Positions 1 through 8,492 of a stretch of DNA of 64,000 bases are shown piece by piece. The position numbers and the translations under genes were made by a program. How positions within the stretch are numbered: the stretch's first letter is position 1; each line of letters starts with the position of its first letter. Source of the DNA: an uncultured Faecalicatena sp. (GTDB lineage: Bacteria; Bacillota; Clostridia; Lachnospirales; Lachnospiraceae); contig CABTYO010000005.1 of assembly GCA_902489075.1 (NCBI GenBank), positions 1 to 64,000 of the forward strand. The letters run 5' to 3'. The notes beneath the pieces were generated by a model that worked only from the letters and a program-made list of their open reading frames with translations, did not search any database and was not told where the DNA came from.

Positions 1-215
1 CCGAAGATGTAGTAATGGTCCATAAGGCGCCCAGAAGGGCAGACCAGGGATGCGGCGGAAAAATTGATTTTGGAGAATCAATTTTCATCCCTTCTGTGCG
101 CCTCCTGGACCATAACTACATCTAATCGCCCGCTTTAAGGACTTTTGAAACAACACCCACACCAGGTACTCCCCCGGCTTCCATCATCCCCGGCTGGCTC
201 ATCCGGCCGGCAGGA
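1..215. repeat. Long-hairpin repeat element, copy A (cut by window edge)
   Basis: This is the right part of an element whose other copy is at 15630-15950. The two share a core starting at GATGTAGTAATGGTCC (5-20 here), a central palindrome ATTGATTTTGGAGAATCAAT, and the return arm ending in ACCATAACTACATC. The sequence TTTTGAAAC (143-151) is followed by 40 bases of copy-specific arm and then the end tag GGCTGGCTCATCCGG (192-206). The distance from TTTTGAAAC to the tag is 49 bases in both copies. The matching left arm would lie before the window. No gene is visible in it. Function unknown; it could be a MITE-like element or a structured RNA. Confidence 0.75.
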
Positions 216-348
216 AAAGTCTATCACTATGAGATAGATTAAATCACAAGAATTATAAACCTCTCAAGCTAATTCAGTCCCACCAAGCGATTCAATACGC
301 TGCTCCCGCCTGAGGCCCAACTTAGTAACGCACTTTTTCCTATCAATA

Positions 349-664
349 GGATGAACCAGCCAGAAAAGATATGGAGGGCACTTCCCACTGCCTGTGTGCC
401 TGTCGTTTCAAACACCCATAAAGATCGTGTTAGAAGGCGTTACAGAGAAAAACGGAAAAAGGAAGGTCGGAATTCGGCGTTCAACGCCTAATTCCGTGCC
501 ATACTTGCTGAGAAATTATCAAGATTTCTCAGCATATATGGCAGTGCCTTCCTTTTTCCGCTTTTCTCTGTTATGCCTTCTTCACGAACGATAAGGGTTT
601 TGAAACGACAGGCACACAGGCAGTGGGAAGTGCCCTCCATATCTTTTCTAGCGTCCCCCATCCG
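349..664. repeat. Long-hairpin repeat element, copy B
   Basis: The stretch 362-649 folds back on itself. Bases 362-412 and 599-649 form a perfect 51-bp inverted repeat. Inside it a second arm pair (about 430-465 against 550-580, purine-rich GGAAAAAGGAAGG against its complement) and two small hairpins continue the fold. The inner end of the outer arm is GTTTCAAA, as in copies A and D, but the rest of the arm is different. The left flank GGATGAACCAGCC (349-361) is the reverse complement of the end tag of copies A and D, so copy B is inverted relative to them. The right flank GCGTCCCCCATCC resembles the opposite end of copy D. The open frame across it is a by-product of the palindrome. Confidence 0.8.
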
Positions 665-685
665 TTCCGCAGCTAAAGCGCGTCC

Positions 686-2035
686 CTAATCCCCGATTTT
701 CTTCATTCGATATATGTAGTAGATCACAAACAATACCGCCGTAGAGATCCAGGTGATCGGATAGCTGAAGATAATAGCCGGTATGGTCGGTCTGATTTTA
801 AGTGCGCCGACGACCCACGCGATTCTCAGCAGGCATACGCCGCCCATCGTGATGATCATCGGGATGACCACGTCTGCAATTCCTCTCAGAGCACCGGAGA
901 GGATCTCGATAAATGGAAATACGATGTACCATGGTGTAATCAGTATCAACATTTCAGAGCCGATCCGGATGACCTCTGCATCGTTGGTAAACAGCCGGAA
1001 CAACATCGTGCGCCCCACAAGAAGAAAGACGACCAGAAGCCCGGATGCGATAAAATCGATTCCCAGGCAGACCCGGGTGCTTTTTCTGATCCGATCCATT
1101 TTCCCTGCTCCGTAGTTCTGTCCGACAAAGGTTGTAATAGAGATTCCGAAAGCACTGCTGACCATCCAGAAGACGGCATCCAGTTTTCCAAATGCAGACC
1201 AGGCGGCAGCAGTATCCGTTCCGAAGCCATTCAGTGCTGCCTGTATGATTACATTTGTGATGCTGTACATGACAGACTGCACGCCGGCAGGAACCCCGAT
1301 GCGGAGCTGGGATTTTAAAACCGAGTTATATAATCGGATCTGACGGATGAATAACTTTAATATCCCTTCAGATTTCATCAGCTTATGTGTGACCAGCAGT
1401 GCACTGAACGCCTGTGAGATCAGGGTTGCCAGTGCCACTCCCAGAACTCCCATATGGAAGAGGACAACAAACAGCAGATCCAGTATGATATTCATAAAGC
1501 AGCAGATGATCAGGTAATAGAGCGGATGCTTGGAGTCTCCGATAGCGCGCAGGATACTGGATCCCATATTATATATGAAGACAAACAGAATTCCTGCAAA
1601 GTAAATCCTCAGATATAGAGTCGAATCTGACATGATTTCTTCCGGTGTATGCATCCAGGTGAGCATCGAAGGTGCAAGGACGATGCCGAGAACACTGATC
1701 ACGATACTTCCCAGTAAGGAAAATGCATAGGCGGTATGTAAGCTCTGACGGACAGAACGCTCATCCTGTGCTCCGAAAAACTGAGCAATCACAACCGATG
1801 CACCGGAAGAGAGCCCGGTGAAGAATCCAACGATCAGGTTAATGATCTGTGTGGAAGATCCGCCGACGCTGGCAAGAGCCTCTTTTCCTACAAAATTCCC
1901 GACAATGACGGTATCGATTGTATTATATAACTGCTGAAAAAATGTTCCGAATACGATCGGAAAAAAGAAAAGAAGAAGCTGTCTCCAAATGACACCTTCC
2001 GTAATCTGATTCACGTTCTGTTCTGTGCGTTTCAT
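686..2035 (-). CDS. MATE family multidrug/sodium efflux transporter
   Basis: This is a predicted inner-membrane antiporter of the MATE family (NorM/DinF group), which exports cationic drugs or metabolites against a Na+ or H+ gradient. The protein has 449 residues, the usual length, and about twelve hydrophobic segments in two halves. The N-terminus has the typical MATE start, with an LLLFFFPIVFGTFFQQLYN helix followed by DTVIVGNFVGKEALASVG. A GGGGGAT ribosome site precedes the ATG. It is a single-gene unit with palindromic repeats on both sides (copies A and B downstream, C upstream). Substrate cannot be told from sequence. Confidence 0.92.
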   Translation of the reverse strand: MKRTEQNVNQITEGVIWRQLLLFFFPIVFGTFFQQLYNTIDTVIVGNFVGKEALASVGGSSTQIINLIVGFFTGLSSGASVVIAQFFGAQDERSVRQSLHTAYAFSLLGSIVISVLGIVLAPSMLTWMHTPEEIMSDSTLYLRIYFAGILFVFIYNMGSSILRAIGDSKHPLYYLIICCFMNIILDLLFVVLFHMGVLGVALATLISQAFSALLVTHKLMKSEGILKLFIRQIRLYNSVLKSQLRIGVPAGVQSVMYSITNVIIQAALNGFGTDTAAAWSAFGKLDAVFWMVSSAFGISITTFVGQNYGAGKMDRIRKSTRVCLGIDFIASGLLVVFLLVGRTMLFRLFTNDAEVIRIGSEMLILITPWYIVFPFIEILSGALRGIADVVIPMIITMGGVCLLRIAWVVGALKIRPTIPAIIFSYPITWISTAVLFVIYYIYRMKKIGD

Positions 2036-2079
2036 GATTCATCCCCCAATAGTACATTAAAAATTCATCCTGGATAACT

Positions 2080-2240
2080 AGTACAACGAATAATAAGTAA
2101 CTACCACATTGACTTGCCTAATTGTTCATCTACGGCGTTGTCGTCAATCGACGTAGCCACCGCTACGCCTCATTCCTCCGCCTTGTAGACAGAACAATTA
2201 TTCTACGTCAATGTAGCAGCAACTTATTTTTCGTTGTACT
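2080..2240. repeat. Palindromic repeat element C (161 bp)
   Basis: The outer ends AGTACAACGAA (2080-2090) and TTCGTTGTACT (2230-2240) are inverted copies. The imperfect pairing continues inward for about 58 bases per side (AAGTAACTACCACATTGAC against GTCAATGTAGCAGCAACTT, then AATTGTTC against GAACAATT). The loop holds a smaller hairpin, CGTAGCCACCGCTACG. It is unlike elements A, B and D and contains no gene. It lies between the MATE and Nim-like genes and may be a MITE or REP-like sequence. Confidence 0.7.
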
Positions 2241-2421
2241 GGTCATGTCCTCACCATGACAACGCTACTATATCATGAAAAATGGGAACTGTCGATAGGT
2301 CCGAAGGATGAAAATCAAGAAAATAAATCTGCTCAGACAGGAAAAAAGAAAAGGTCAATTATGGAAGAAAAGGAAGGGATATGTTATGATAAAAAGAAAA
2401 TACAAAGGAGGTCCAAAAGCA

Positions 2422-2898
2422 ATGCCGCGAATGAGAAGAAGAGACCGTGAAATAGAAACAAGAGAGGAGATGCTGCATGTATTAGATACCTGTAAAGTAC
2501 TCCATGTGGCAATGCAGGATGAGGATGGGATCTATATTCTGCCGATGAATTTCGGATATATTTATGAAGGGGAAGAACTTGTATTTTATCTCCACGCAGC
2601 TCTGGAAGGGAAGAAACTGGATCTGCTGAAAGTGAATCCGAAGGTTGGATTTGAGCTGGACTGCGATCATGAGCTGATAGAGGGAAGAGTTGCCTGTCAG
2701 TATGGATACCGTTATGCAAGTATCGTAGGTAAAGGTGAGGCGCAGATTGTGGATGATCCACAGGAAAAAATCCAGGCCATGAGTGTACTGATGAAGTGCC
2801 AGACAGGGAAGGATTTTGAGTTTAACGAGCGCCTGGTCAGTATCGTTTCCGTGATTAAGATTACAGCAGTAGAATTCAGCGGGAAGCGTCGTGAGTAA
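2422..2898 (+). CDS. Nim-like pyridoxamine 5'-phosphate oxidase-fold flavoprotein
   Basis: This 158-residue protein belongs to the split-barrel FMN-binding superfamily (pyridoxamine 5'-phosphate oxidase-like, NimA group). Members reduce nitro compounds or act as small flavin reductases in the cytoplasm. The start was set at 2422 because AAAGGAGG (2404-2412) lies at ideal distance; the open frame extends upstream without a good ribosome site. Family features are the MRRRDREI start, the AMQDEDGIYILPMNFGY strand pair, the FYLHAALEGKKLD segment with the HxAxxGxK phosphate-site pattern, and a GYRYASIVGKGEA strand. Nitroimidazole resistance cannot be claimed from sequence alone. It precedes a hemerythrin, which hints at a role in dealing with oxidants. 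Confidence 0.85.
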   Translation: MPRMRRRDREIETREEMLHVLDTCKVLHVAMQDEDGIYILPMNFGYIYEGEELVFYLHAALEGKKLDLLKVNPKVGFELDCDHELIEGRVACQYGYRYASIVGKGEAQIVDDPQEKIQAMSVLMKCQTGKDFEFNERLVSIVSVIKITAVEFSGKRRE

Positions 2899-2972
2899 GA
2901 CTCGTTATTATTCATAAATATTGGGCTGGTATGATGTGAACAGTAACTATTCAGGAAAGTAATGGAATAACC

Positions 2973-3001
2973 TTGGCGAAATGGAAAAAATATGTGATAC
3001 T
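2973..3001 (+). promoter_or_regulatory. Probable sigma-A promoter for the hemerythrin gene
   Basis: TTGGCG (2973-2978) and GATACT (2996-3001) are separated by 17 bases and lie about 85 bases before the hemerythrin start. Confidence 0.5.
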
Positions 3002-3086
3002 ATAAACAGGAGCCGTGATCTGTGGGAAGGTGATCTATCGTACAGATGATGGCGCTGAAACGAAAAACATACAGGAGGAATATATT

Positions 3087-3509
3087 ATGAGAGCAGAATT
3101 TGATGAAAGTTTAGTAACCGGTAACGAGATGATTGATGCTCAGCATCAGGAACTGATTGGTAAGATCAACAAGCTTTTAGACAGCTGTGAGACAGGCAGG
3201 GACAAGCTTGTAGCGATCAAGACACTGGATTATCTGGCTGATTATACGGAATTCCATTTTTCCGAGGAGGAGAAGCTTCAGAAGGAGATAGAATATCCGG
3301 GAATGAAACAGCACATAGAAGAGCACGAAAAGCTGAGAAGAGTAGTAAAAGAGCTGTACGAGATGCTGGAGGAGGAAGAAGGCCCCACAGATGCATTTGT
3401 GGAGCAGGTGAACAGAAATGTGATCCAGTGGCTGTACAGCCACATCAAAGGCTTTGACCGTTCCGTAGCGGAATATAAGAATATGAGGATGAGCAACGAA
3501 AGGCTGTAA
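3087..3509 (+). CDS. Bacteriohemerythrin, O2-binding di-iron protein
   Basis: This 140-residue protein is a single hemerythrin domain, a four-helix bundle that binds O2 at a di-iron site. All expected ligands are visible: His20 (DAQHQEL), His57 and Glu61 (FHFSEEE), His76 and His80 (HIEEH), and His119 and Asp124 (HIKGFD). The start at 3087 is set by ACAGGAGGA ten bases upstream. In an anaerobe it probably senses, stores or scavenges oxygen, but the partner is unknown. It is a single-gene unit followed by a strong terminator. Confidence 0.93.
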   Translation: MRAEFDESLVTGNEMIDAQHQELIGKINKLLDSCETGRDKLVAIKTLDYLADYTEFHFSEEEKLQKEIEYPGMKQHIEEHEKLRRVVKELYEMLEEEEGPTDAFVEQVNRNVIQWLYSHIKGFDRSVAEYKNMRMSNERL

Positions 3510-3591
3510 TCAGGACATCACATAGAGAACATAATTTTGTAAGGTGAATGACAGAGCGGATCTGAGAATATCCGCTTTGATATGACAGTAT

Positions 3592-3636
3592 AAAGCGCGG
3601 GTCATGCAGAAGGAAAGCATGACCCGCGCTTTTAAG
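3592..3636 (+). terminator. Rho-independent terminator after the hemerythrin gene
   Basis: A perfect 16-bp stem, AAAGCGCGGGTCATGC against GCATGACCCGCGCTTT, with a 9-base loop and a short T run. A weaker hairpin (AGCGGAT/ATCCGCT) lies just upstream near 3555-3577. Confidence 0.85.
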
Positions 3637-3793
3637 ATCCGTCAGATCTGTATTTTACGGTCAGAGAACCTGCGCCGTTTATCTGACGAATCACATACTT
3701 TTTGATGAATTACACACTTTCTGATACATAACATATTTTAAAAATTCTTCACATTCTTAACAATTCTTTTACGAAAGTTTGAACTTCCCTTGA

Positions 3794-3823
3794 TTGTTTT
3801 CCCATCTTTTTCCCTGTTATAAT
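3794..3823 (+). promoter_or_regulatory. Probable promoter of the AEP (phosphonate) operon
   Basis: TTGTTT (3794-3799) and a consensus TATAAT (3818-3823) with an 18-base spacer lie about 95 bases before the first gene. The leader between them and the ATPase contains a small GCAGG/CCTGC hairpin but no riboswitch class I recognise. Confidence 0.6.
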
Positions 3824-3917
3824 TTGAGCGCAGGAGACGTTAGAAAGCCTGCATTCATGAGCAGACAGCGGGGCGGGCTGCAAACGCCATAAGCACAAAA
3901 TGAAAGGATGTCAGAAA

Positions 3918-4694
3918 ATGTTAAAATTAGAACATATTAAAAAATCGTATGATAAAGTTCCTGTTCTGGACGATATCAGCCTGGAAATTGGTGATGGGGA
4001 GATTGTTTCCATATTAGGACCGTCAGGATGTGGAAAAACAACGCTTTTGAACCTGATACTGGGGATAACTTCTGTGGACAGCGGCAAAATCCTGTTTCAG
4101 GGTGAGGATATCACGGATATCCCCATGGAAAAACGGGGATTCAACATTGTTTTCCAGGATTATGCGTTATTTCCTAACTTGAATGTATATCAGAATATCG
4201 TCTACGGCCTGAAGAACAGACCGGGAATTACGACCCGGGAAGAGCTGGAGGAGCTGATTGATCTGTTAGGGTTAAGGGAACATTTAACGAAAAGGATCGA
4301 CCAGTTATCCGGCGGACAGAAACAAAGGACCGCACTTGCAAGGACGCTGGTCATGAAGCCGAAGATCCTGCTGCTGGATGAACCGTTGAGTGCCCTGGAT
4401 GGTGTGATTAAAGAATCAATCAAGGAAAAAATAAAGACAATCGCCTCGGAGTACCATCTGACGACGATCATTGTGACCCACGATCCGGAGGAAGCACTGA
4501 CCCTTTCAGACCATGTTCTGATCATTGATCAGGGGCAGATTTCCCAGTATGGAAAACCGGATGAAATTGTGCAGGCTCCACAGAACGGATTCGTAAAAGA
4601 ATTTATTCTGAGGCAGCTTGAAATCAAGAAAAATAATATCTATTCTCTGTTTGCAGTACCGGATTCTGTGATTCCAGAGAGTCTGGTTTCATAG
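3918..4694 (+). CDS. phnT: ABC transporter ATPase, 2-aminoethylphosphonate uptake (PhnT-like)
   Basis: This 258-residue ATPase powers import by the permease encoded next. Walker A is GPSGCGKTT (residues 34-42), the Q-loop is at Gln80, the signature LSGGQKQR starts at residue 130, Walker B is ILLLDEP (150-156) and the switch histidine is His188. The short C-terminal extension and closest look are those of the iron/spermidine/AEP importer group. The start at 3918 is preferred over an ATG 18 bases earlier because AAAGGATG sits seven bases before it. The substrate is inferred from phnW and phnX downstream, not from the ATPase itself. The gap to the permease is 13 bases. Confidence 0.85.
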   Translation: MLKLEHIKKSYDKVPVLDDISLEIGDGEIVSILGPSGCGKTTLLNLILGITSVDSGKILFQGEDITDIPMEKRGFNIVFQDYALFPNLNVYQNIVYGLKNRPGITTREELEELIDLLGLREHLTKRIDQLSGGQKQRTALARTLVMKPKILLLDEPLSALDGVIKESIKEKIKTIASEYHLTTIIVTHDPEEALTLSDHVLIIDQGQISQYGKPDEIVQAPQNGFVKEFILRQLEIKKNNIYSLFAVPDSVIPESLVS

Positions 4695-4707
4695 GGGGAA
4701 ACGTGGA

Positions 4708-7347
4708 ATGAAATCGAAAAACAGAGAAATAAAATGCATTTTTGCTGTCGTTTCCTGCCTTTTCCTGATCTTTCTTGTATATCCCGCAGTCAGGCTTTTC
4801 TGCAAGTCGTTCTGGGGACAGGAGGGGATAACTGTACAGTTTTATATGTCCGTGCTGACTGAAAAAGGATTTTTGAACGCGCTGGGAAACAGTTTTCTTG
4901 CAGCAGGCACGAGTGCGCTGGTGACGACGGCGATCGCATTTTTTATGGCATATACTCTCCACCATACCAATGCTCCGAAACTGGTGAAAGCTTTTATCCG
5001 GGGAACGGCATTCCTGCCCATGTTTCTGCCGACCCTGACCTATGGATTCGCCATGATTTATTCGTTTGGAAAACAGGGGCTGATCACCAGGCTGGCGGGC
5101 CGTCAGCTGTTTGAAATTTATGGATTCAACGGACTGCTGTTAGGATATGTGATCTACACGCTGCCGGTTTCTTTTATGCTGCTTGACAATACCATGGGGT
5201 ACATAGACAAAAAATTCATGGTAGTTTCACGCGTTATGGGAGACGGGCCGCTGTCCACCTTCCGGATGACTGTCCTAAGCCCGCTTCTGGGGACGCTGGC
5301 AGCCTCCTTTATCCAGTCCTTTTTCCTGAGCTTCACAGATTTCGGAATCCCGGCATCCGTGGGAGGAAAATACGAAGTGATCGCCAGCGTGCTTTACAGC
5401 CGTATGCTTGGCAGTATTCCCGATTTTAACCGGGGCAGTGTGATTGCGGTCATGATGCTGATCCCATCGGCAGTCAGTATCCTGATCCTGCATATTCTGG
5501 AAAAATATAATGTGAGATACAACAAGATATCGGTGATGGAAATCCCGAAGAATACCGGAAGGGATCTGGTCTGTGCGGCGGTGTGTCTGGTGTTTTGTAC
5601 AGGAGTACTGTCTGTCTTTGCGGTGATTTTCCTGATTCCGTTTGTGGGAGACTGGCCGTACAATCTGCAGTTTTCACTGGGGCATTTCCAGGCGGTATTT
5701 ACGGATGCGAATCTGCTCGGAGTATATCAGAATTCCCTTTACGTGGCTGTTTTGACGGCACTGTTTGGAACCCTGCTTGCATATGGGGCTGCACTGGTCA
5801 CTGCGCGGAGTACGGTAAGTGGAACCTTTAAGCAGATGATAGAAGCAATCGCACTCGTCACGAATACCATTCCGGGGATGGTGCTTGGGCTGGCATTTTT
5901 ATTCTGTTTTTCCGGGACCGGGCTTATGGGGACATTTGTAATCCTGATCCTGTGTAATATCATTCATTTCTTCTCAACACCGTATTTAATGATGAAGAAT
6001 TCCCTGGGGAAAATGAATGCATCCTGGGAAACAACAGCCATGCTCATGGGGGACAACTGGGTGAAGACGATTTTCAGGGTGGTAACACCGAACGCCATGT
6101 CTACCATACTTGAGGTGTTCAGCTATTATTTTGTAAATGCGATGGTCACGGTCAGTGCAGTCATTTTTATTGCCGGGGCCAGGACAATGGTGCTCACTAC
6201 GAAGATGAAGGAACTGCAGTATTACAATAAATTTAATGAAGTGTTTGTCCTGTCATTGTTAATTCTTATGACCAATCTGGCGGCAAAGGCAGTGTTTCGG
6301 TTCCTGGCAGGCAGAAAGTTTCAAAAAAAGGAGAAAAAGAAAATGAAGTGTATGAAAAAAGTGGCAGCCGCAGGGCTTGCAGGAATTTTAGGGGTAACGA
6401 TGATGCTGACAGCAACGGGCTGTGGAAATTCAGCAAAAGAAAAGGAACAGGTTGTGATCTACTCCAACGCGGATGATGAAGCTGTAGAGGCGATGAAGGC
6501 CGCCCTGGATGAAAATGGGTACGAAGGACAGTATATTTTTCAGACATTCGGTACCTCAGAACTGGGCGGAAAACTGCTGGCAGAGGGGAAAGATATCGAG
6601 GCGGATCTGGTGACTATGAGTACATTTTACGTGGAAAGTGCCCAGGAAGAGAAGGAGATGTTTTATGACCTGACTTTTGATGTGGATACACTGGACGAAT
6701 ATCCCAAATACTGTGCACCAATCACCTCTCAGGAGGGTACAATCATCATCAATACCGAACTGGTTAAAGAGCAAAATTTAGATCTCCCATCCTCAATAAA
6801 GGACTTGGCAAAACCAGAATATAAAGATATCATATCAGTAACGGATATCGCATCATCCTCTACCGCATGGCTCCTGATCCAGGCACTTGTGTCAGAGTAT
6901 GGAGAGGACGGCGCCAGGGAGATTTTGACTGCGATCTATCAAAATGCCGGCGATCATATCGAGGAGTCCGGCTCCGGTCCCCTGAAACTGGTGCGTGCAG
7001 GGGAGGCCGCCATTGGATTTGGACTGAGGCAGCAGGCAGCGGCAGACAAGGAAAAGGGGCTTCCGATCGACTATATCGACCCGCAGGAGGGTAATTTCAC
7101 ATTAACAGAGTCACTTGCGGTAGTTGATAAAGGTGAGAAAAGCAATGAAAAAGCCATGGAGATGGCAGAATGTATCGTGAAGAATGCCAGAGAAGATCTG
7201 CTTTCAGTTTATCCGATTCCACTCTATGAAGGGGAAAGTGTGGATGATACGGAAATGTCGGGGAATCCGAAGCAGTTTCCTGAGAAGCTGACAGTGGATT
7301 TATTAAAAAGGCATCAGGAATTGTCAGAGAGCTGCAAGCCGGAATAA
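4708..7347 (+). CDS. AEP ABC permease fused in frame to its substrate-binding lipoprotein (PhnU-PhnS-like)
   Basis: One uninterrupted frame of 879 residues. Residues 1 to about 535 are a double-length permease with about twelve membrane segments and two binding-protein-dependent transport domains (FbpB/PhnU architecture). Residues 546 onward start with a lipoprotein signal peptide: MKCMKK, a hydrophobic stretch, and LTATGC with the lipid-anchored Cys at about 572. A periplasmic-type binding domain (VVIYSNADDEAVEAM) follows to the end. In relatives these are two genes. The topology is consistent: permease end inside, positive KKEKKK, signal helix crossing, binding domain outside. A second ribosome site before residue 546 could also give a free lipoprotein. 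Signal peptidase II could cut the fusion before Cys572. A lost stop codon is the simplest origin. Confidence 0.85.
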   Translation: MKSKNREIKCIFAVVSCLFLIFLVYPAVRLFCKSFWGQEGITVQFYMSVLTEKGFLNALGNSFLAAGTSALVTTAIAFFMAYTLHHTNAPKLVKAFIRGTAFLPMFLPTLTYGFAMIYSFGKQGLITRLAGRQLFEIYGFNGLLLGYVIYTLPVSFMLLDNTMGYIDKKFMVVSRVMGDGPLSTFRMTVLSPLLGTLAASFIQSFFLSFTDFGIPASVGGKYEVIASVLYSRMLGSIPDFNRGSVIAVMMLIPSAVSILILHILEKYNVRYNKISVMEIPKNTGRDLVCAAVCLVFCTGVLSVFAVIFLIPFVGDWPYNLQFSLGHFQAVFTDANLLGVYQNSLYVAVLTALFGTLLAYGAALVTARSTVSGTFKQMIEAIALVTNTIPGMVLGLAFLFCFSGTGLMGTFVILILCNIIHFFSTPYLMMKNSLGKMNASWETTAMLMGDNWVKTIFRVVTPNAMSTILEVFSYYFVNAMVTVSAVIFIAGARTMVLTTKMKELQYYNKFNEVFVLSLLILMTNLAAKAVFRFLAGRKFQKKEKKKMKCMKKVAAAGLAGILGVTMMLTATGCGNSAKEKEQVVIYSNADDEAVEAMKAALDENGYEGQYIFQTFGTSELGGKLLAEGKDIEADLVTMSTFYVESAQEEKEMFYDLTFDVDTLDEYPKYCAPITSQEGTIIINTELVKEQNLDLPSSIKDLAKPEYKDIISVTDIASSSTAWLLIQALVSEYGEDGAREILTAIYQNAGDHIEESGSGPLKLVRAGEAAIGFGLRQQAAADKEKGLPIDYIDPQEGNFTLTESLAVVDKGEKSNEKAMEMAECIVKNAREDLLSVYPIPLYEGESVDDTEMSGNPKQFPEKLTVDLLKRHQELSESCKPE
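6326..6345 (+). promoter_or_regulatory. Internal ribosome binding site before the lipoprotein part
   Basis: AAAAGGAG (about 6325-6332) lies ten bases before the in-frame ATG at 6343, which would start a 334-residue free lipoprotein. This suggests that the binding protein can be made separately as well as in the fusion. Confidence 0.5.
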
Positions 7348-7380
7348 ACAGGAAGAAAGGGTAAAAGGAGATTTTGACAC

Positions 7381-8475
7381 ATGAAGAACTACAAATTATT
7401 GACACCAGGACCACTTACAACAACCGAATCTGTGAAGAAGGAGATGCTGTTCGACCATTGCACATGGGACGATGATTACAAGGTGATCACACAGGAAATC
7501 CGTAAAAAGCTGCTGGAGCTTGCACATGTTTCCGAGGAGGACTACACGGTCGTCTTAATGCAGGGAAGCGGAACCTTTGGTGTGGAATCGGTGCTTACCA
7601 GTGTGATCGGGGATGAGGACAGGCTGCTGATCATTGCCAACGGAGCTTATGGTGAGCGCATGGAAGACATCGCAAAGCATGCAAAGATTCCTTACATGAT
7701 CCATCATGAAGTATACTATAAAGTACCGGATGCCGGGGAGATTGCCCGGATTCTGGATCAGAATCAGGACATCACACATGTGTCCATGGTGCACAGTGAG
7801 ACAACTTCTGGAATTCTCAACGATATCGAGTCCGTATCAAAAGCAGTAAAAGAAAGAGGAAGGACCATGATCGTGGATGCCATGAGCAGCTTCGGGGGCG
7901 TGGATATCCCGGTTGGTGAATGGGGGATTGATTTTATAATCAGTAGTGCGAATAAGTGTATCCAGGGGGTACCGGGATTTTCCTTTATTATAGCGAATAA
8001 GGAAAAACTGATCGAAAGCAAAGGTAAGGCAAGAAGTCTTTCCCTGGATCTGTACGACCAGTGGAAGACCATGAACCAGGATGGAAAGTGGCGGTTTACT
8101 TCTCCGACCCATGTTGTCCTTGCATTTTCACAGGCACTTAAGGAGATGGAAAAAGAGGGCGGTATCTCTGCGAGACATCAAAGATATGCAGAGAATAACA
8201 GACTTCTGATTGAGAAAATGGCAGAGCTGGGAATCCGTCCTTATATTGATGCAGAGCACCAGGGCCCGATCATCACAACATTTTTCTATCCCGAGAACCA
8301 TAAGTTTTCCTTCCAGGAAATGTATACATATATCAAAGACCGCGGATACGCGATCTACCCGGGAAAAGTGACCGAGGCAGAGACCTTCAGGATCGGGAAT
8401 ATCGGGGAGATTTACAGAGAAGATATCCTGAAACTGATCGAGATCCTGACAGAGTTTCTTAAGAAATACAATTAG
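7381..8475 (+). CDS. phnW: 2-aminoethylphosphonate:pyruvate transaminase
   Basis: PhnW moves the amino group of 2-aminoethylphosphonate to pyruvate, giving phosphonoacetaldehyde and alanine. The protein has 364 residues, the normal length for this fold-type I PLP enzyme. The start is the family-typical KLLTPGPLTTTESVK followed by DHCTWDDDY. The PLP lysine is Lys192 in SANKCIQG, with the Asp of the IVDAMSSFGG segment stacking on the cofactor ring. AAAGGAG precedes the ATG. It follows the transporter by 33 bases and precedes phnX by 17, so the three form one operon for AEP use. Confidence 0.96.
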   Translation: MKNYKLLTPGPLTTTESVKKEMLFDHCTWDDDYKVITQEIRKKLLELAHVSEEDYTVVLMQGSGTFGVESVLTSVIGDEDRLLIIANGAYGERMEDIAKHAKIPYMIHHEVYYKVPDAGEIARILDQNQDITHVSMVHSETTSGILNDIESVSKAVKERGRTMIVDAMSSFGGVDIPVGEWGIDFIISSANKCIQGVPGFSFIIANKEKLIESKGKARSLSLDLYDQWKTMNQDGKWRFTSPTHVVLAFSQALKEMEKEGGISARHQRYAENNRLLIEKMAELGIRPYIDAEHQGPIITTFFYPENHKFSFQEMYTYIKDRGYAIYPGKVTEAETFRIGNIGEIYREDILKLIEILTEFLKKYN

Positions 8476-8492
8476 GAGAGGAGAGATAAGAC

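Noticed and set aside
394..594. A 66-codon frame in the palindromic element B
   Set aside because: It lies wholly in the hairpin, has no ribosome site and its sequence follows from the inverted repeat.
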